From Campylobacterales bacterium (GTDB taxonomy: Bacteria > Campylobacterota > Campylobacteria > Campylobacterales > Sulfurimonadaceae), in the NCBI GenBank assembly GCA_026390115.1, contig JAPLGO010000016.1, forward strand, positions 124,001-188,000: 64,000 nucleotides of DNA, given 5' to 3'. Within the stretch, counting starts at the first letter, position 1; every line of letters begins with the position of its first letter. The notes beneath the pieces are model-generated. The model was not told where the DNA came from and ran no database searches. It was given only the letters and a program-made list of their open reading frames with translations. The translations under genes were made by a program, and so were the position numbers. Shown in pieces: positions 52,073 to 63,187 of this stretch.

Positions 52073-53190
52073 ATTAGTGTCCAGTCAAAATATTTTAAAT
52101 TTGCATTTGCAATTACGCAAATACCTTCGCTTCTGCCTATAAAACCCAATTTCTCAGTTGTTGTGGCCTTTATGTTAACTCTACTCGCATCTATATTTAA
52201 AATATTAGCAAGCGTTTTCCTCATTTGTGGTTTATACAAGTTCAATTTTGGTGTCTGTGCAGCGATGGTTATATCTATGTTTACTATTATAAAGCCGAGG
52301 TTGTAGATATTAGTAACAACTCTTTTTAAGAGCACTTTTGAATCTATCCCCTTGTATATCGCATCGCTGTCCGGAAACATCATTCCTATATCGCCCATTC
52401 CGGCAGCTCCCAAAAGTGCATCAATAAGTGCATGGATAGCTACATCTCCATCGCTGTGAGCTTTAAAACCGAACTCTGATTCAATCTTCACTCCGCCAAG
52501 AAGCATCTCACCTTTGTCATCAAACGCATGCACATCCATACCGCTTCCGCTAAGCGTATCGGATGATGGTTTTTCTAAACATGGAAGAAGATTTAAATCT
52601 TTTATAGTGGTGATTTTATGTGCATCATCTTCACCTAAAATGAATTCTCTGCTTCCTCCGTAGGCGACTATTGCACTGCTTTCATCTGTAAACTCTTCTT
52701 CACGCATAAGAGCATTTTTTAGGATTTGTGTGCGAGAGAGTTGAGGAGTTTGAACCCTTTTTACCTTCTCTCTGTCAATGGTTTTATTTTCGTAAATAAC
52801 TGTATCGTTTACTTTAAGATAGGGTACAATTGAATCGCTGCTGCCTCTTTTGTTTATGATTGAGCGAAGAAGTTTTTCACTCACACAAGAGCGGGCAATG
52901 TCGCTTACAAGAACAAACTCTGTATTTGCTTCGACAAGGGCATTTTTGAGTGACTCCTGTCTTGTTGCTCCACCGCATATAAAGGTGTAGTCACCATAAT
53001 TTTTCATAAATTCTAAGTCATCAAGGGAAGAGGTTATGACGATTTTATTAAAAAGTTCTGTTTTTTCGAGTCTATCTGCTACAAATTGCCACAGAGGTTT
53101 ATGTCCTATTCTGAGCCACTGTTTTTTAACATCGAGTTCAAAACGAGTTGAACTGCCGGCAGCCAGTAAAATAAGCGTAATATCAGACAA
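52069..53190 (-). CDS. ispDF: Bifunctional IspD-IspF isoprenoid enzyme
   Basis: The 373-residue fusion has an IspD half (LILLAAGSSTRFELDVKKQWLRIGHKPLW, TRQESLKNAL, RVQTPQLSRTQIL). An IspF half from about residue 214 (SGMDVHAFDDKGEMLLGGVKI, FKAHSDGDVAIHALIDALLGAAGMGDIG, TTEKLGFIGRSEGICV) completes it. It performs the CTP-transfer and cyclodiphosphate steps of the non-mevalonate pathway. The fused form is usual in Campylobacterota. It is the first gene of a five-gene minus-strand operon, with a 234-base divergent gap toward thiC. Confidence 0.94.
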   Translation of the reverse strand: MSDITLILLAAGSSTRFELDVKKQWLRIGHKPLWQFVADRLEKTELFNKIVITSSLDDLEFMKNYGDYTFICGGATRQESLKNALVEANTEFVLVSDIARSCVSEKLLRSIINKRGSSDSIVPYLKVNDTVIYENKTIDREKVKRVQTPQLSRTQILKNALMREEEFTDESSAIVAYGGSREFILGEDDAHKITTIKDLNLLPCLEKPSSDTLSGSGMDVHAFDDKGEMLLGGVKIESEFGFKAHSDGDVAIHALIDALLGAAGMGDIGMMFPDSDAIYKGIDSKVLLKRVVTNIYNLGFIIVNIDITIAAQTPKLNLYKPQMRKTLANILNIDASRVNIKATTTEKLGFIGRSEGICVIANANLKYFDWTLI

Positions 53191-53377
53191 TAAAACTCCT
53201 ATTTGTTAAAGTGTTACGAAATTATACACATCCAAAGCTTTTTTTTATCTTGAACGGGTCAACAATTTTTGAATAATTTCAACTTAATTGGCTAAAATGT
53301 CTTTCACAATTTACTTAATCAAACTTTAATTTTTTTTAATCATATTTTGAACGCATAAAATATTTTTAAAAAATATG

Positions 53378-53383
53378 TATAAG
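53378..53383 (+). promoter_or_regulatory. Candidate thiC -10 in the ispDF-thiC gap
   Basis: TATAAG preceded by TG lies 41 bases upstream of the thiC ATG in an AT-rich divergent region (53191-53424). TTTAGGAG precedes the ATG. I saw no TPP riboswitch core (no CTGAGA or GGGTGC-type helices) in this gap, unlike many thiC leaders. Confidence 0.35.
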
Positions 53384-53424
53384 TACAACCGAGTTTTATT
53401 TAGACTGAAATTTAGGAGAAATGA

Positions 53425-54819
<1,395 letters not shown>

Positions 54820-54891
54820 TTTAATTAATATGGGACAATTTTTGTCTTATTTAATTATGATAAAGTACAAAAAATTTATGAAGGAAATTAA

Positions 54892-56058
54892 ATGACAGAA
54901 GAAATTGTAAAGTCAGCACTCTCTAAAGTTCTTTATCCTGGTTTTACTAAGGATATAGTTACTTTTGGATTTGTAAATAATATAGTAATTGATGGTAATG
55001 ATGTGAGTTTTAATGTAGAGATAACTTCATCCGCTCCGGAAGTTTCACAGCAGATTAAAGATGACGCAGTATCTGAACTAAAATCAGTTGGTGCAGGAAA
55101 TGTAACTTGTACCGTTAAAGCACCCCTTATTCCAAGAGAAAGTTCATCTCGCGGTAAAAACATTGCTCCGCAAGTGAAAAACTTTTTGATGGTAAGTTCA
55201 GGTAAGGGCGGAGTCGGTAAGTCAACAACATCTGTAAATATTGCTATCGCTCTTGCTGCGCAGGGCAAAAAAGTGGGTCTTTTGGATGCGGATATTTACG
55301 GTCCGAATATTCCAAGAATGATGGGAATTGCAGATATCAAGCCGGAAGTTAACGGAAATAAAGTTCTTCCGATTAAAGCGTATGGAATTGAAGTGATGTC
55401 CATGGGTTCACTTATGGAACCTGGGCAGTCGCTCATCTGGCGTGGGGCTATGATTATGAAAGCAATTGAGCAGTTCTTACGCGATATTTTATGGTCGGAA
55501 CTTGATGTATTGGTTATTGATATGCCTCCGGGAACAGGTGATGCTCAACTTACATTGGCACAAAGTGTTCCTGTTACAGCAGGTCTGACTGTTACAACGC
55601 CTCAGGGTGTTTCACTCGATGATTCTCGCCGTTCACTCGACATGTTTAGAAAATTAAATATTCCTATTGCCGGAATAATTGAGAACATGAGCGGATTTAT
55701 TGCGCCAGATACGGGCGTAGAGTATGACATTTTTGGAAAAGGTACAACGCAACCGATGGCAGATGAGTTTGAAACTCAAATCATTGCAGAGATTCCAATT
55801 GAACCAAGTATCAGAATCGGAGGAGATGACGGTAAGCCTATTACTTTTGTCGCGCCTAGCAGTGAGAGTGCAAAAAGATATATGAAAGCGGCTGAGTCTA
55901 TCTGGGCTACGATTGAAGATATAAATGCAAAAGGCGGAGTAGATAATCAAGCTGTGCAGCCTACAACACCTCCAGGGGTAAGTGCATGTTCAACTTCTGC
56001 TGCTGCTGCTTCTAAGCCAAAACATGAGCATGGCGCAGGCGGATGTGGCTGTAACTAG
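54892..56058 (+). CDS. mrp: Mrp/ApbC iron-sulfur cluster carrier ATPase
   Basis: The 388-residue protein has an N-terminal DUF59 (MIP18-like) domain (about 1-80). A deviant Walker A P-loop ATPase (SSGKGGVGKSTTSVNIAIALA, about 102-122) with DADIYGPNIPRMMG, DVLVIDMPPGTGDAQLTLAQ and TTPQGVSLDDSRRSLDMF follows. The tail ends in Gly-Cys-Gly-Cys-Asn, with another Cys upstream, which may help bind a cluster. It carries [4Fe-4S] clusters to target proteins; ThiC, its upstream neighbour, needs such a cluster. AAGGAAAT precedes the ATG. Confidence 0.93.
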   Translation: MTEEIVKSALSKVLYPGFTKDIVTFGFVNNIVIDGNDVSFNVEITSSAPEVSQQIKDDAVSELKSVGAGNVTCTVKAPLIPRESSSRGKNIAPQVKNFLMVSSGKGGVGKSTTSVNIAIALAAQGKKVGLLDADIYGPNIPRMMGIADIKPEVNGNKVLPIKAYGIEVMSMGSLMEPGQSLIWRGAMIMKAIEQFLRDILWSELDVLVIDMPPGTGDAQLTLAQSVPVTAGLTVTTPQGVSLDDSRRSLDMFRKLNIPIAGIIENMSGFIAPDTGVEYDIFGKGTTQPMADEFETQIIAEIPIEPSIRIGGDDGKPITFVAPSSESAKRYMKAAESIWATIEDINAKGGVDNQAVQPTTPPGVSACSTSAAAASKPKHEHGAGGCGCN

Positions 56059-56089
56059 ATAAGTGACTGTTAAATATTAAATTACATTG

Positions 56090-56135
56090 CCGGTTGAGAC
56101 AGAGAGGTAAATTCTCTTTCAAACCGGTATTTTTC
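56090..56135 (+). terminator. Intrinsic terminator after mrp
   Basis: CCGGTT pairs with AACCGG around an inner stem-loop (GAGA.../...TCTC), followed by TATTTTTCACTTTTT on the plus strand. It lies between the convergent mrp and HD-GYP genes and could serve mrp; the reverse strand lacks an equally good T-run. Confidence 0.72.
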
Positions 56136-56143
56136 ACTTTTTA

Positions 56144-57541
56144 TTAGTCTTTGAAAATATCTCTTATTTCTAAAAACTGATTTAAATTGGCTAAAAACAG
56201 CTCAACAAGAGTTGGATCAAATTGCTTGCCTTTTTCTTCTTGAAAAAAATCGAGAATCTTATCAAGCTCCCAAGCTTTTTTGTAGCATCTGTCAGAACCT
56301 AGTGCATCAAACACATCACAAATGGCGGTTATTCTTCCATAAATATGAGTCTCATCACCTTTTAATCCCCTTGGATATCCGGTTCCATCCCACTTTTCAT
56401 GATGCTGATATGCAACAATTGCCGAAGTTTTAAGAATTTCTCTGCTGGATGTTTTTAACATCTCATAGCCCAGAGTTGAATGTCTTTTCATAACCTCAAA
56501 CTCATCAAAAGTGAGTTTACCGGGTTTATTAAGTATAGAATCAGGAATACCTACTTTTCCTATATCATGCATAGGGCTTGAGAGCTTTAGAAGTTCTGCT
56601 TCTTCTTGCGCCATACCGGATAGAGTAGCTAGGATGTAAGAGTATTCGGCAACTCTTTTTACATGAAAACCCGTCTCTTTGCTTCTTGTCTCAGCGATAG
56701 AACCCATTGTAAAAACGACTTCTTTTTGTGTATCTATTATATCTTTTACTGCCATTGAGAGCTGTTTCTGCAAATCATCTTTGTAGAGTTCAAGCTCTGT
56801 TATGTTATGTCTAATTCCCAAATATTCCATAATTTCGTTATTTGTGTCAAGCAGCGGCATTATAAGAACATCGGCAATATATTCAGATCCATCCTTTGCC
56901 ATGTTCTTTACTTTGCCTTTCCACTGCTTTTTTGCTTCTATTGTTTCCCACATCTCTTTATATAAACTTGAAGAAGTGTCTGGGTGTCTGACTATATTAT
57001 GCGGTTTGCCGATAAGTTCCTCTCGTGTATATTTTGATGTTCTGCAAAATTCTTCGTTAACATAAGTGATTTTCCCATCTTTATCGGTTTTGGATAAAAT
57101 TGTACTTGTATCGATTGCATGTTTGTATTGAACTAATAGTAGATTTGAGAGAGTCAGCTCTCTTTTTTGATTCACTAAGTTTATACTATCTTGTAAAACT
57201 TGATTAAATTTTTTTGGTTTTATAGGTTTTTCTACAAAAAAACTTATTCTAAGTTCAATTGCTCGTATCAAATCCTCTTTACTGTCGAGTCCCGTAACCA
57301 TCATAAATATTTGTTTAGGATTTATTTTTTTTATTTTTTCTATTAGTTCAAACCCATTCATGACAGGCATTATCATATCTGTAATAACTATATCAAATTT
57401 ACTATTTTCATAGAGTGTAAATGCTTCTTCACCATTTTGTGCATAGGTCACACTAAGATTGTCTCTCTTTTTAAATAAAATTTTGACAAATTCTATGATT
57501 GATTTTTCATCTTCAACATATAATATTTTTATATCATTCAT
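56144..57541 (-). CDS. Receiver-PAS-HD-GYP protein (c-di-GMP phosphodiesterase)
   Basis: The 465-residue cytoplasmic protein has a receiver (about 1-120: YVEDEKSI, phospho-acceptor in FDIVITDMIMPVMNG, Lys in FVEKPIKP). A PAS domain (about 145-260: YTREELIGKPHNIVRHPDTSSS) precedes an HD-GYP domain (about 285-455). That domain has SSPMHDIGKVGIPDSIL, AYQHHEKWDGTGYPRGLKGD and ITAICDVFDALGSDR, so the metal and catalytic residues are complete. It should break down c-di-GMP under control of phosphorylation. It lies about 200 bases after the hybrid kinase gene, its likely phosphodonor. Confidence 0.92.
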   Translation of the reverse strand: MNDIKILYVEDEKSIIEFVKILFKKRDNLSVTYAQNGEEAFTLYENSKFDIVITDMIMPVMNGFELIEKIKKINPKQIFMMVTGLDSKEDLIRAIELRISFFVEKPIKPKKFNQVLQDSINLVNQKRELTLSNLLLVQYKHAIDTSTILSKTDKDGKITYVNEEFCRTSKYTREELIGKPHNIVRHPDTSSSLYKEMWETIEAKKQWKGKVKNMAKDGSEYIADVLIMPLLDTNNEIMEYLGIRHNITELELYKDDLQKQLSMAVKDIIDTQKEVVFTMGSIAETRSKETGFHVKRVAEYSYILATLSGMAQEEAELLKLSSPMHDIGKVGIPDSILNKPGKLTFDEFEVMKRHSTLGYEMLKTSSREILKTSAIVAYQHHEKWDGTGYPRGLKGDETHIYGRITAICDVFDALGSDRCYKKAWELDKILDFFQEEKGKQFDPTLVELFLANLNQFLEIRDIFKD

Positions 57542-57649
57542 TTCATTCTCTTTTATATATAGTTAATTATAATATCATTTTCAATTTTTGACCTAATAAT
57601 TGTATCCAAAAAAACAACCTATGGGGGGAGGGTCTTTTATAAGAAATTT

Positions 57650-57671
57650 TGAAGTAACTTAAGTTACTTCA
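57650..57671. repeat. Perfect 22-base palindrome after the hybrid kinase gene
   Basis: TGAAGTAACTT followed by its exact reverse complement, at the junction between the kinase stop and the next gene. As RNA it would form an 11-bp stem with no loop, so it may instead be a protein-binding site or a cruciform. On the minus strand it is followed by AAAATTTCTTATAAAA, not a strong terminator tail. Confidence 0.6.
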
Positions 57672-57744
57672 TTACTTTCATACTCTATTAAATCATCTCT
57701 TGTTTTTTTGCTGCTGTTTCCTCTGAAGATTCAGCTATTAGCTA

Positions 57745-60090
57745 TTACATATTTTCTTTTGTTTCTTGCATGTTTAAAAAAATTCCCAGAATTTCGGTCA
57801 ATCTTTTTTTATCAATTGGTTTTGTTACGTATTCATCCATTCCGGCTTTAAGAAACTTTTCTCTATCACCTTTTAATGCGTTCGCTGTCAGGGCTATAAT
57901 TGGAGTATGTTTTAAGTTTTGTTCTTTCTCAAGTAATCGTATCTGCTTTGTGGCTTCTATACCATTGAGGTTTGGCATATTCTCATCCATTAAGATAGCA
58001 TCATATTCATTTTTTTTAAATGCCTCTACCGCCTCTAGCCCGTCATTCGCTATATCAAACGTTAGTGTTAATTTTTTCAGTATTATTTTCATAAACATCT
58101 GGTTGGCTTTGTTGTCTTCTACTAGAAGAACCTTTTTATCTTCAAATGTTATATCTTTGAAACTCTCATTTGTCTTTAAAAGGTTCTTTCCTATAGTTAT
58201 TGGAATAGAGAAGTAAAATTCACTTCCGATTCCAACTTCACTTTTAACTTTTAATTCACCGCCTAGAAGTTTTACCAGTTCACTGCTAATCGACAAACCT
58301 AATCCTGTTCCGCCAAACTCTCTTGTTGTTGAGCTATCTTCTTGAGAAAATGATTCAAATATATGAGATAGCTTATCTGACGCTATCCCTTTGCCTTCAT
58401 CTATTACAGATACATTTAATAGATTACCTCTATAGCTAATATCAACTATGATATTTTTACCTTCTTTGCTAAATTTTATAGCATTGCTTAGTAGGTTAGA
58501 GATGACTTGTTTGACTCTTAGTGGATCTGTATTTATAATTTGTGGCATATTTTCATCACAAATAAGCAATAAATTAATGTTGTTTTGTGAGCACTTGGCA
58601 CTAAAGAGATATGTTATAACTTCAAATTCTGCTTTTGTGTTAAAATCTATTTTATCAATATTAAGTTTGCCGCTCTCTATTTTTGAAAAATCTAAAATAT
58701 CTTCTATAATTTTTAGTAAACTTTTACTTGAGCTAGAGATGATTTCTACATACTTTAAAGATTTTCTGCCTTTGCTCTCCTCTTTTAATAAATCTATAAA
58801 ACCCAGTATCGCATTTAAAGGTGTTCTTATCTCGTGAGACATATTTGCTAAGAATTCTGCTTTTGCCTTCACTGATTGCACGGCTTTTTGATTTGCTTCT
58901 AAGAGCTCTTCATTTTGTTTGTGATTTATTTTGTCTTTTTCATTTAAACTTTCAACCATGCTGTTTAATGTATTTGCAATAGCGCCGAATTCATTTTCAC
59001 CATTTATTTTAATAGGCTTAAATAGTTCAATAGAGCCATCTGATAAGGTTAATATCGCTTTTGATATCCTTTGTAAAGAGTTGTTTATATTCGTCGCTAT
59101 AATTACGGCAATAAGAAATGTAATAATTAAAAGAGATAATCCAATGCTTGTGAAATTGGTTATCTCCTTATTTAACAATTCTTCTTTATTTGTAGTGTTT
59201 TCTATCATATGTTTTGAGAAATACTCTTCTATATCTTTTAAATTATCTATTTTTTTTGTCATTAGCTCAAACCAGAAAATTCCTTCTACGTGGAAATCTT
59301 TACTTTTGGCGCTATCTAAAAGCATAGATTCAATATCTTTTATTTCTTTTATAGTTTTATTATCCAATGTTCTGTTGTAAAAACGTTTTATATCTTCATC
59401 AGAAAATTTTAAAAAACGCTCTAAATAAAAGTTTTGAAAATATATAAGATTCGCTATTTTTAATCTCTCTTCTTCATCAATGGAATCTTTAATAAAAATA
59501 GATGCAGCTTCGGCTCTTAAAATACCTGCGTACTCTTTGGCATATAAAAAATCACTATATGCTAAAGCATCTTCTATTTCATGAGACTCCTTTGTATATT
59601 TAAAGTTTTGATATATAGAGTCTAAAAGTAATGAAACAGCGTTTGAATAGTAGTCGATGAGCTCTTTCTTGGATATATCAAAATCAAATAATTTGTCTCT
59701 AATATTCAATAACTCATTGTGAATCAAATGTAATTTTTTTATATCATTTGAAATTTTTTCACTATAAGAACTTTTACTATATTCATTGGAAATTTGCAAA
59801 AGTTCATCATATTTTGAGTCGGTTACTCTTTTTTGTTGTTCCAACTTGTCGGCAAAAATAGTACGACTATCGCCGCTACTAATTATGCTACTGCTTAAAC
59901 CTCTCTCTTTTTGAAGTTCATGCACTAAATCAGATATTTTTATGCTTATGAGAGTAATCTGCTTTAAATTTATAGCATTTTCACGCACTTTATACTTATC
60001 GGTGAGAATTACAAATGATAGATAACTAATCATTATAGAGGGTATCAAAAGCAACAGAAGCAATTTTGTTTTAATTTTTATATTATTCAT
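57745..60090 (-). CDS. NIT-domain hybrid histidine kinase
   Basis: The 781-residue protein has a membrane helix (about 8-30) and a NIT-type (nitrate/nitrite-sensing-like) periplasmic domain with LVHELQKERGLSSSIISSGD near 50-70. A second membrane helix (about 310-330) and HAMP follow. HisKA with AEFLANMSHEIRTPLNAILGF, the ATPase domain with NLLSNAIKFSKEGKN and GTGLGLSIS, and a receiver (about 640-760, phospho-acceptor in YDAILMDENMPNLNG) complete it. No Hpt is attached; a separate Hpt gene lies just upstream. It probably senses nitrate or nitrite, fitting a denitrifying organism. Confidence 0.9.
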   Translation of the reverse strand: MNNIKIKTKLLLLLLIPSIMISYLSFVILTDKYKVRENAINLKQITLISIKISDLVHELQKERGLSSSIISSGDSRTIFADKLEQQKRVTDSKYDELLQISNEYSKSSYSEKISNDIKKLHLIHNELLNIRDKLFDFDISKKELIDYYSNAVSLLLDSIYQNFKYTKESHEIEDALAYSDFLYAKEYAGILRAEAASIFIKDSIDEEERLKIANLIYFQNFYLERFLKFSDEDIKRFYNRTLDNKTIKEIKDIESMLLDSAKSKDFHVEGIFWFELMTKKIDNLKDIEEYFSKHMIENTTNKEELLNKEITNFTSIGLSLLIITFLIAVIIATNINNSLQRISKAILTLSDGSIELFKPIKINGENEFGAIANTLNSMVESLNEKDKINHKQNEELLEANQKAVQSVKAKAEFLANMSHEIRTPLNAILGFIDLLKEESKGRKSLKYVEIISSSSKSLLKIIEDILDFSKIESGKLNIDKIDFNTKAEFEVITYLFSAKCSQNNINLLLICDENMPQIINTDPLRVKQVISNLLSNAIKFSKEGKNIIVDISYRGNLLNVSVIDEGKGIASDKLSHIFESFSQEDSSTTREFGGTGLGLSISSELVKLLGGELKVKSEVGIGSEFYFSIPITIGKNLLKTNESFKDITFEDKKVLLVEDNKANQMFMKIILKKLTLTFDIANDGLEAVEAFKKNEYDAILMDENMPNLNGIEATKQIRLLEKEQNLKHTPIIALTANALKGDREKFLKAGMDEYVTKPIDKKRLTEILGIFLNMQETKENM

Positions 60091-60138
60091 AACTATTATT
60101 GGTTCTTTTAACCATGATTAAACCTCAAAATATATTTT

Positions 60139-60459
60139 CTACTCTATTTGAATATTCTCAATAGATTTTTTCAAATTTTCAAATTTTTGTACATAGTCAA
60201 CTGCCTTTCTTTCTCTTGCATCCTGTTCTATTTCGTTTGCCAAATTTGAAATTTTCATAAGTGTTAAATTTGCGGCACTGCCCTTTATGGCATGTGCAAA
60301 TTTAAAAATTCGTTCTAAATCATCTTTGTCAATTGCCTCTTTTAAAGCTGACAGAGAGTCTTTAGCACTTTCTAAAAAAACCTCTAATAACATCTCAATA
60401 TCTTCTAAATCGAATTCAAGTTCATCTGCTATTTTTTGTACATCTATGTTGTATTTCAT
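60139..60459 (-). CDS. Histidine phosphotransfer (Hpt) protein
   Basis: The 106-residue protein is a single Hpt domain: LEFDLEDIEMLLEVFLESAKDSLSALKEAI and the phosphorylated His in RIFKFAHAIKGSAANLTLMKI. It is 48 bases upstream of the hybrid kinase whose receiver needs such a partner, and would pass phosphate on to a response regulator, most likely the HD-GYP protein at 56144-57541. Confidence 0.92.
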   Translation of the reverse strand: MKYNIDVQKIADELEFDLEDIEMLLEVFLESAKDSLSALKEAIDKDDLERIFKFAHAIKGSAANLTLMKISNLANEIEQDARERKAVDYVQKFENLKKSIENIQIE

Positions 60460-60570
60460 ATTTATTCCTGTGGTGGTGCGATTCTATCTTATTAACTAAT
60501 TAAATCTATTGATTAAAATCATTTGCCGATTGAAACTAGCTTTGTTTCAGCAGAGTGAAAGGGTGTGGGT

Positions 60571-61503
60571 TTATTTTTGGCGTTTTCTTTTTATGTTGGT
60601 ATGTGGAACTAAAAATTCAAGATTTCCTGCTGCTTTTTTAACTACTTTTTCTTCATTGATAAGTTTTTTTAGCCGTTCTTTACTCTCATCATCAAAGAGC
60701 AGATTGATATCATCCATTGTAAGGGGTCTTTTATCGAGTGTATTTAGAATCTCTTCATTTTCATAGTGAGAGTTGTTTGGTTCTGCGTGTATTCTTGAAG
60801 CAATATGTATTGGCAAAGTGTTGTTAAACATCAATGAAATATCATGTAACTCTTTGTAACTTATTCCCATTACAGGATAAGCAGGAGGTCTATCGATTGT
60901 GCCTAAATCAACTCTTGCGCATTGAATGTTAAGTAACACCTCATTGAGCTTTTGCACCTCCTCTTTTGTATCGTTTAAACCATGAACAAAAAGTATCTCT
61001 ATAAAAAGCTTGCCTTTGTAAGCTTTGCTAAACTCCTGTACTTTTTGAACAATATTTTCTATTTTAATACTCTCATGCGGTCTGTCTATTTTTTTGAAAA
61101 TATCGCTGCTGATGGCATCCAGTGAAAGTTTTACTTGGTCAAGTTTTAGAAGTGTCGCAAATATATTTTCGTTTACCAGTGAAGCACTGTTCGTCAGTAT
61201 AAGGGTCTCTGTATGATTTTTGATTTTGTCTATTTCCTCTATGAGCTCATTTAGGTGAGGGTAGAGGGTTGGTTCGCCGTTGGCTGTGAGAGTGATGACA
61301 TCTATTTTTTCATCGAGATGTGTTTTAAGCTCATCTATTATTGTTTTAACGTTTACGATATCCGTCTGCTTATCTACGGTTGCCATAGGAGCAAGTTCAC
61401 AGTAGAGGCAGTCAAAATTACATTGTTTTAGGGCAGGAGAGAGGTCGATGCCCAGCGATGTGCCAAAACGGCGTGAGTTAATGGGTCCAAAGATTGTATT
61501 CAT
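60571..61503 (-). CDS. Radical SAM protein (COG0731-like)
   Basis: The 310-residue protein starts MNTIFGPINSRRFGTSLGI. It has a CX3CX2C iron-sulfur motif (CNFDCLYCELAP, about 28-39), followed by ITLTANGEPTLYPHL, LILTNSASL and QVKLSLDAISSDIFKKIDRP. It matches uncharacterised radical SAM proteins of the wyosine/COG0731 kind with an NTI.GPI.SRR start. The C-terminal 70 residues (EEILNTLDKRPLTMDDINLLF) resemble a helix-turn-helix appendix. Substrate unknown. Confidence 0.83.
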   Translation of the reverse strand: MNTIFGPINSRRFGTSLGIDLSPALKQCNFDCLYCELAPMATVDKQTDIVNVKTIIDELKTHLDEKIDVITLTANGEPTLYPHLNELIEEIDKIKNHTETLILTNSASLVNENIFATLLKLDQVKLSLDAISSDIFKKIDRPHESIKIENIVQKVQEFSKAYKGKLFIEILFVHGLNDTKEEVQKLNEVLLNIQCARVDLGTIDRPPAYPVMGISYKELHDISLMFNNTLPIHIASRIHAEPNNSHYENEEILNTLDKRPLTMDDINLLFDDESKERLKKLINEEKVVKKAAGNLEFLVPHTNIKRKRQK

Positions 61504-61511
61504 ATTTTCCT

Positions 61512-61546
61512 CACCCTAAGAGTAGTTCTTTGCTTCGCTTACAGCG
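61512..61546 (+). repeat. Copy of the GC-rich 36-base repeat
   Basis: CACCCTAAGAGTAGTTCTTT then GCTTCGCTTACAGCG resembles the unit found twice inside the NicO gene (13197-13268), including the preceding TCCT. It is followed by a 9-bp hairpin (ATTTCCACA/TGTGGAAAT, 61558-61585). It fills the gap between hemE and the radical SAM gene. Confidence 0.5.
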
Positions 61547-61590
61547 CATGCCAAGAGATTTCCACATGCCAAGGCTTGTGGAAATAAGAT

Positions 61591-62625
61591 TTAAGATTTT
61601 TTACTAACTCTATGACACTCATTTATAAAGTGTTTTGCATTTTCAACCGATACATCTGGAAGTATTCCATGCCCTAAGTTAAATATATGTCTTTTGCCTT
61701 GCATAATGTTTTGAAGAGCTTCTACACACTTTGTAGTCTCCTCTTTTGAGTACAATCTACATGGCTCCATGTTTCCTTGAAGTACATATCTGTCACCCAA
61801 TTTCTCTTTTGCAAGTGCCATAGGCGTTGACCAATCAACTCCGAACACATCAAAATTTCCATATACTTTGTCTAAGAATGCTGGAATGCCTTTTGGAAAC
61901 ATGATAATCGGAATATGTGGGAATTTCTCTTTTAGATAATCAGCAATCTCCACCATATATTTCCAAGAAAATTCATCATATTTTGAAGGTTCAATCGCCG
62001 CTGCCCAAGAGTCAAAGATTTGAACAACATCTATTCCGGCTTCAATCTGCTTTTGCATGTAAAGCTTTACAACTTCTGTGACTTTTGCCAAAATTTTATG
62101 TAAAAGTTCAGGATTTGAGTACATCATTTTTTTACAAATATTGTAAGTTTTTGTACCTTCTCCCTCTATCATATAGGTTGCAAGAGTCCAAGGGGCACCT
62201 GTAAAGCCTATAAGTGCCTTGTCTTCTGCCAACTCTTTTTTGATAAGTTTGATTGTGTCGTAAACATATGTTAGTTTAGAGGCGGCCTCTTCACCACCGA
62301 TAAGTTTGTCAATATCTGCTTCAGTTTTAATCGGGTCATTAAACTTAGGGCCTTCTCCTGCTACGAATTCCAAATCCATTCCCATTTCATCCGGAATAAC
62401 CAAAATGTCACTAAATAGTATCGCTGCATCTACACCAATTATATCCACTGGCTGAAGCGTTACTTCACAGGCCATTTTAGGGTTATGGCACAGATTTAAA
62501 AAGTTTCCGGCTTCTGCACGGACTTTCATATATTCAGGAAGGTATCTTCCTGCTTGTCTCATCATCCAAACCGGAGTGTACGGAGTCTCTTTTCCAAAAC
62601 ATGCATCTACAAATATTTTACTCAT
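61591..62625 (-). CDS. hemE: Uroporphyrinogen decarboxylase
   Basis: The 344-residue protein has the HemE signatures [20 protein letters not shown] at the N-terminus, [51 protein letters not shown] and [12 protein letters not shown] near the end. It decarboxylates uroporphyrinogen III to coproporphyrinogen III in haem synthesis. Length and motifs are normal. Start is 40 bases after the YqhA-family gene stop. Confidence 0.95.
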   Translation of the reverse strand: MSKIFVDACFGKETPYTPVWMMRQAGRYLPEYMKVRAEAGNFLNLCHNPKMACEVTLQPVDIIGVDAAILFSDILVIPDEMGMDLEFVAGEGPKFNDPIKTEADIDKLIGGEEAASKLTYVYDTIKLIKKELAEDKALIGFTGAPWTLATYMIEGEGTKTYNICKKMMYSNPELLHKILAKVTEVVKLYMQKQIEAGIDVVQIFDSWAAAIEPSKYDEFSWKYMVEIADYLKEKFPHIPIIMFPKGIPAFLDKVYGNFDVFGVDWSTPMALAKEKLGDRYVLQGNMEPCRLYSKEETTKCVEALQNIMQGKRHIFNLGHGILPDVSVENAKHFINECHRVSKKS

Positions 62626-62665
62626 TTTAATCCTTAAATTTTATATATTTTTTTACGGTTAATTA

Positions 62666-63184
62666 TTAGTGTGCTTTTCCGACTTTGCTTAAAAAATAGA
62701 GACCAACGGAGATAGCAGCTATAGAGAGCGCAAGATAAAAAAGATCCAACGAATTATTGTATGAAGTATGTCCAACTTTTTGAAAAAATCCAACAACCAA
62801 AACCATAACAATAACTTTAGAAATTTTATCTTTTAGCTGATCGAGTGAATGAATAGCTAGGAGTTGATTTTCCTCTCCATTCTCATCTCTTGCAACATCT
62901 ATTTCAGATATAAAAAGTTCATAAAGACCAAAAGAGAAGATTACCATAACAACACCGATTAGATATAAATCAACTGCACCGATTATCCCGCCGATAACTA
63001 CCTCATGAAAATTTTCAGGATGTACATGTGTAAAATAGGAGTTTAGCACATATACAACTGTATCGTAGATGTCAAAACTGGCAACAACAAATAAAACGAC
63101 AGCACCGATAAGACCAAAAACCACGGCCAAAATTATTACAAATCTTGAACTCCATAGAGTGCTTTCAAATATATTTTCAAGCAT
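62666..63184 (-). CDS. YqhA/UPF0114 family membrane protein
   Basis: The 172-residue protein has four membrane segments and the family pattern: ENIFESTLWSSRFVIILAVVFGLIGAVVLFVVA at the start, VVIGGIIGAVDLYLIGVVMVIFSFGLYELFISEID in the middle, and DQLKDKISKVIVMVLVVGFFQK after it. Function unknown; widespread in proteobacteria. It begins 3 bases after asd and may be co-transcribed with it and hemE. Confidence 0.85.
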   Translation of the reverse strand: MLENIFESTLWSSRFVIILAVVFGLIGAVVLFVVASFDIYDTVVYVLNSYFTHVHPENFHEVVIGGIIGAVDLYLIGVVMVIFSFGLYELFISEIDVARDENGEENQLLAIHSLDQLKDKISKVIVMVLVVGFFQKVGHTSYNNSLDLFYLALSIAAISVGLYFLSKVGKAH

Positions 63185-63187
63185 AAA

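Noticed and set aside
53191-53424. TPP riboswitch upstream of thiC
   Set aside because: The leader is AT-rich and lacks the conserved CTGAGA and GGGTGC-type helices; only an ordinary promoter-like region is seen.
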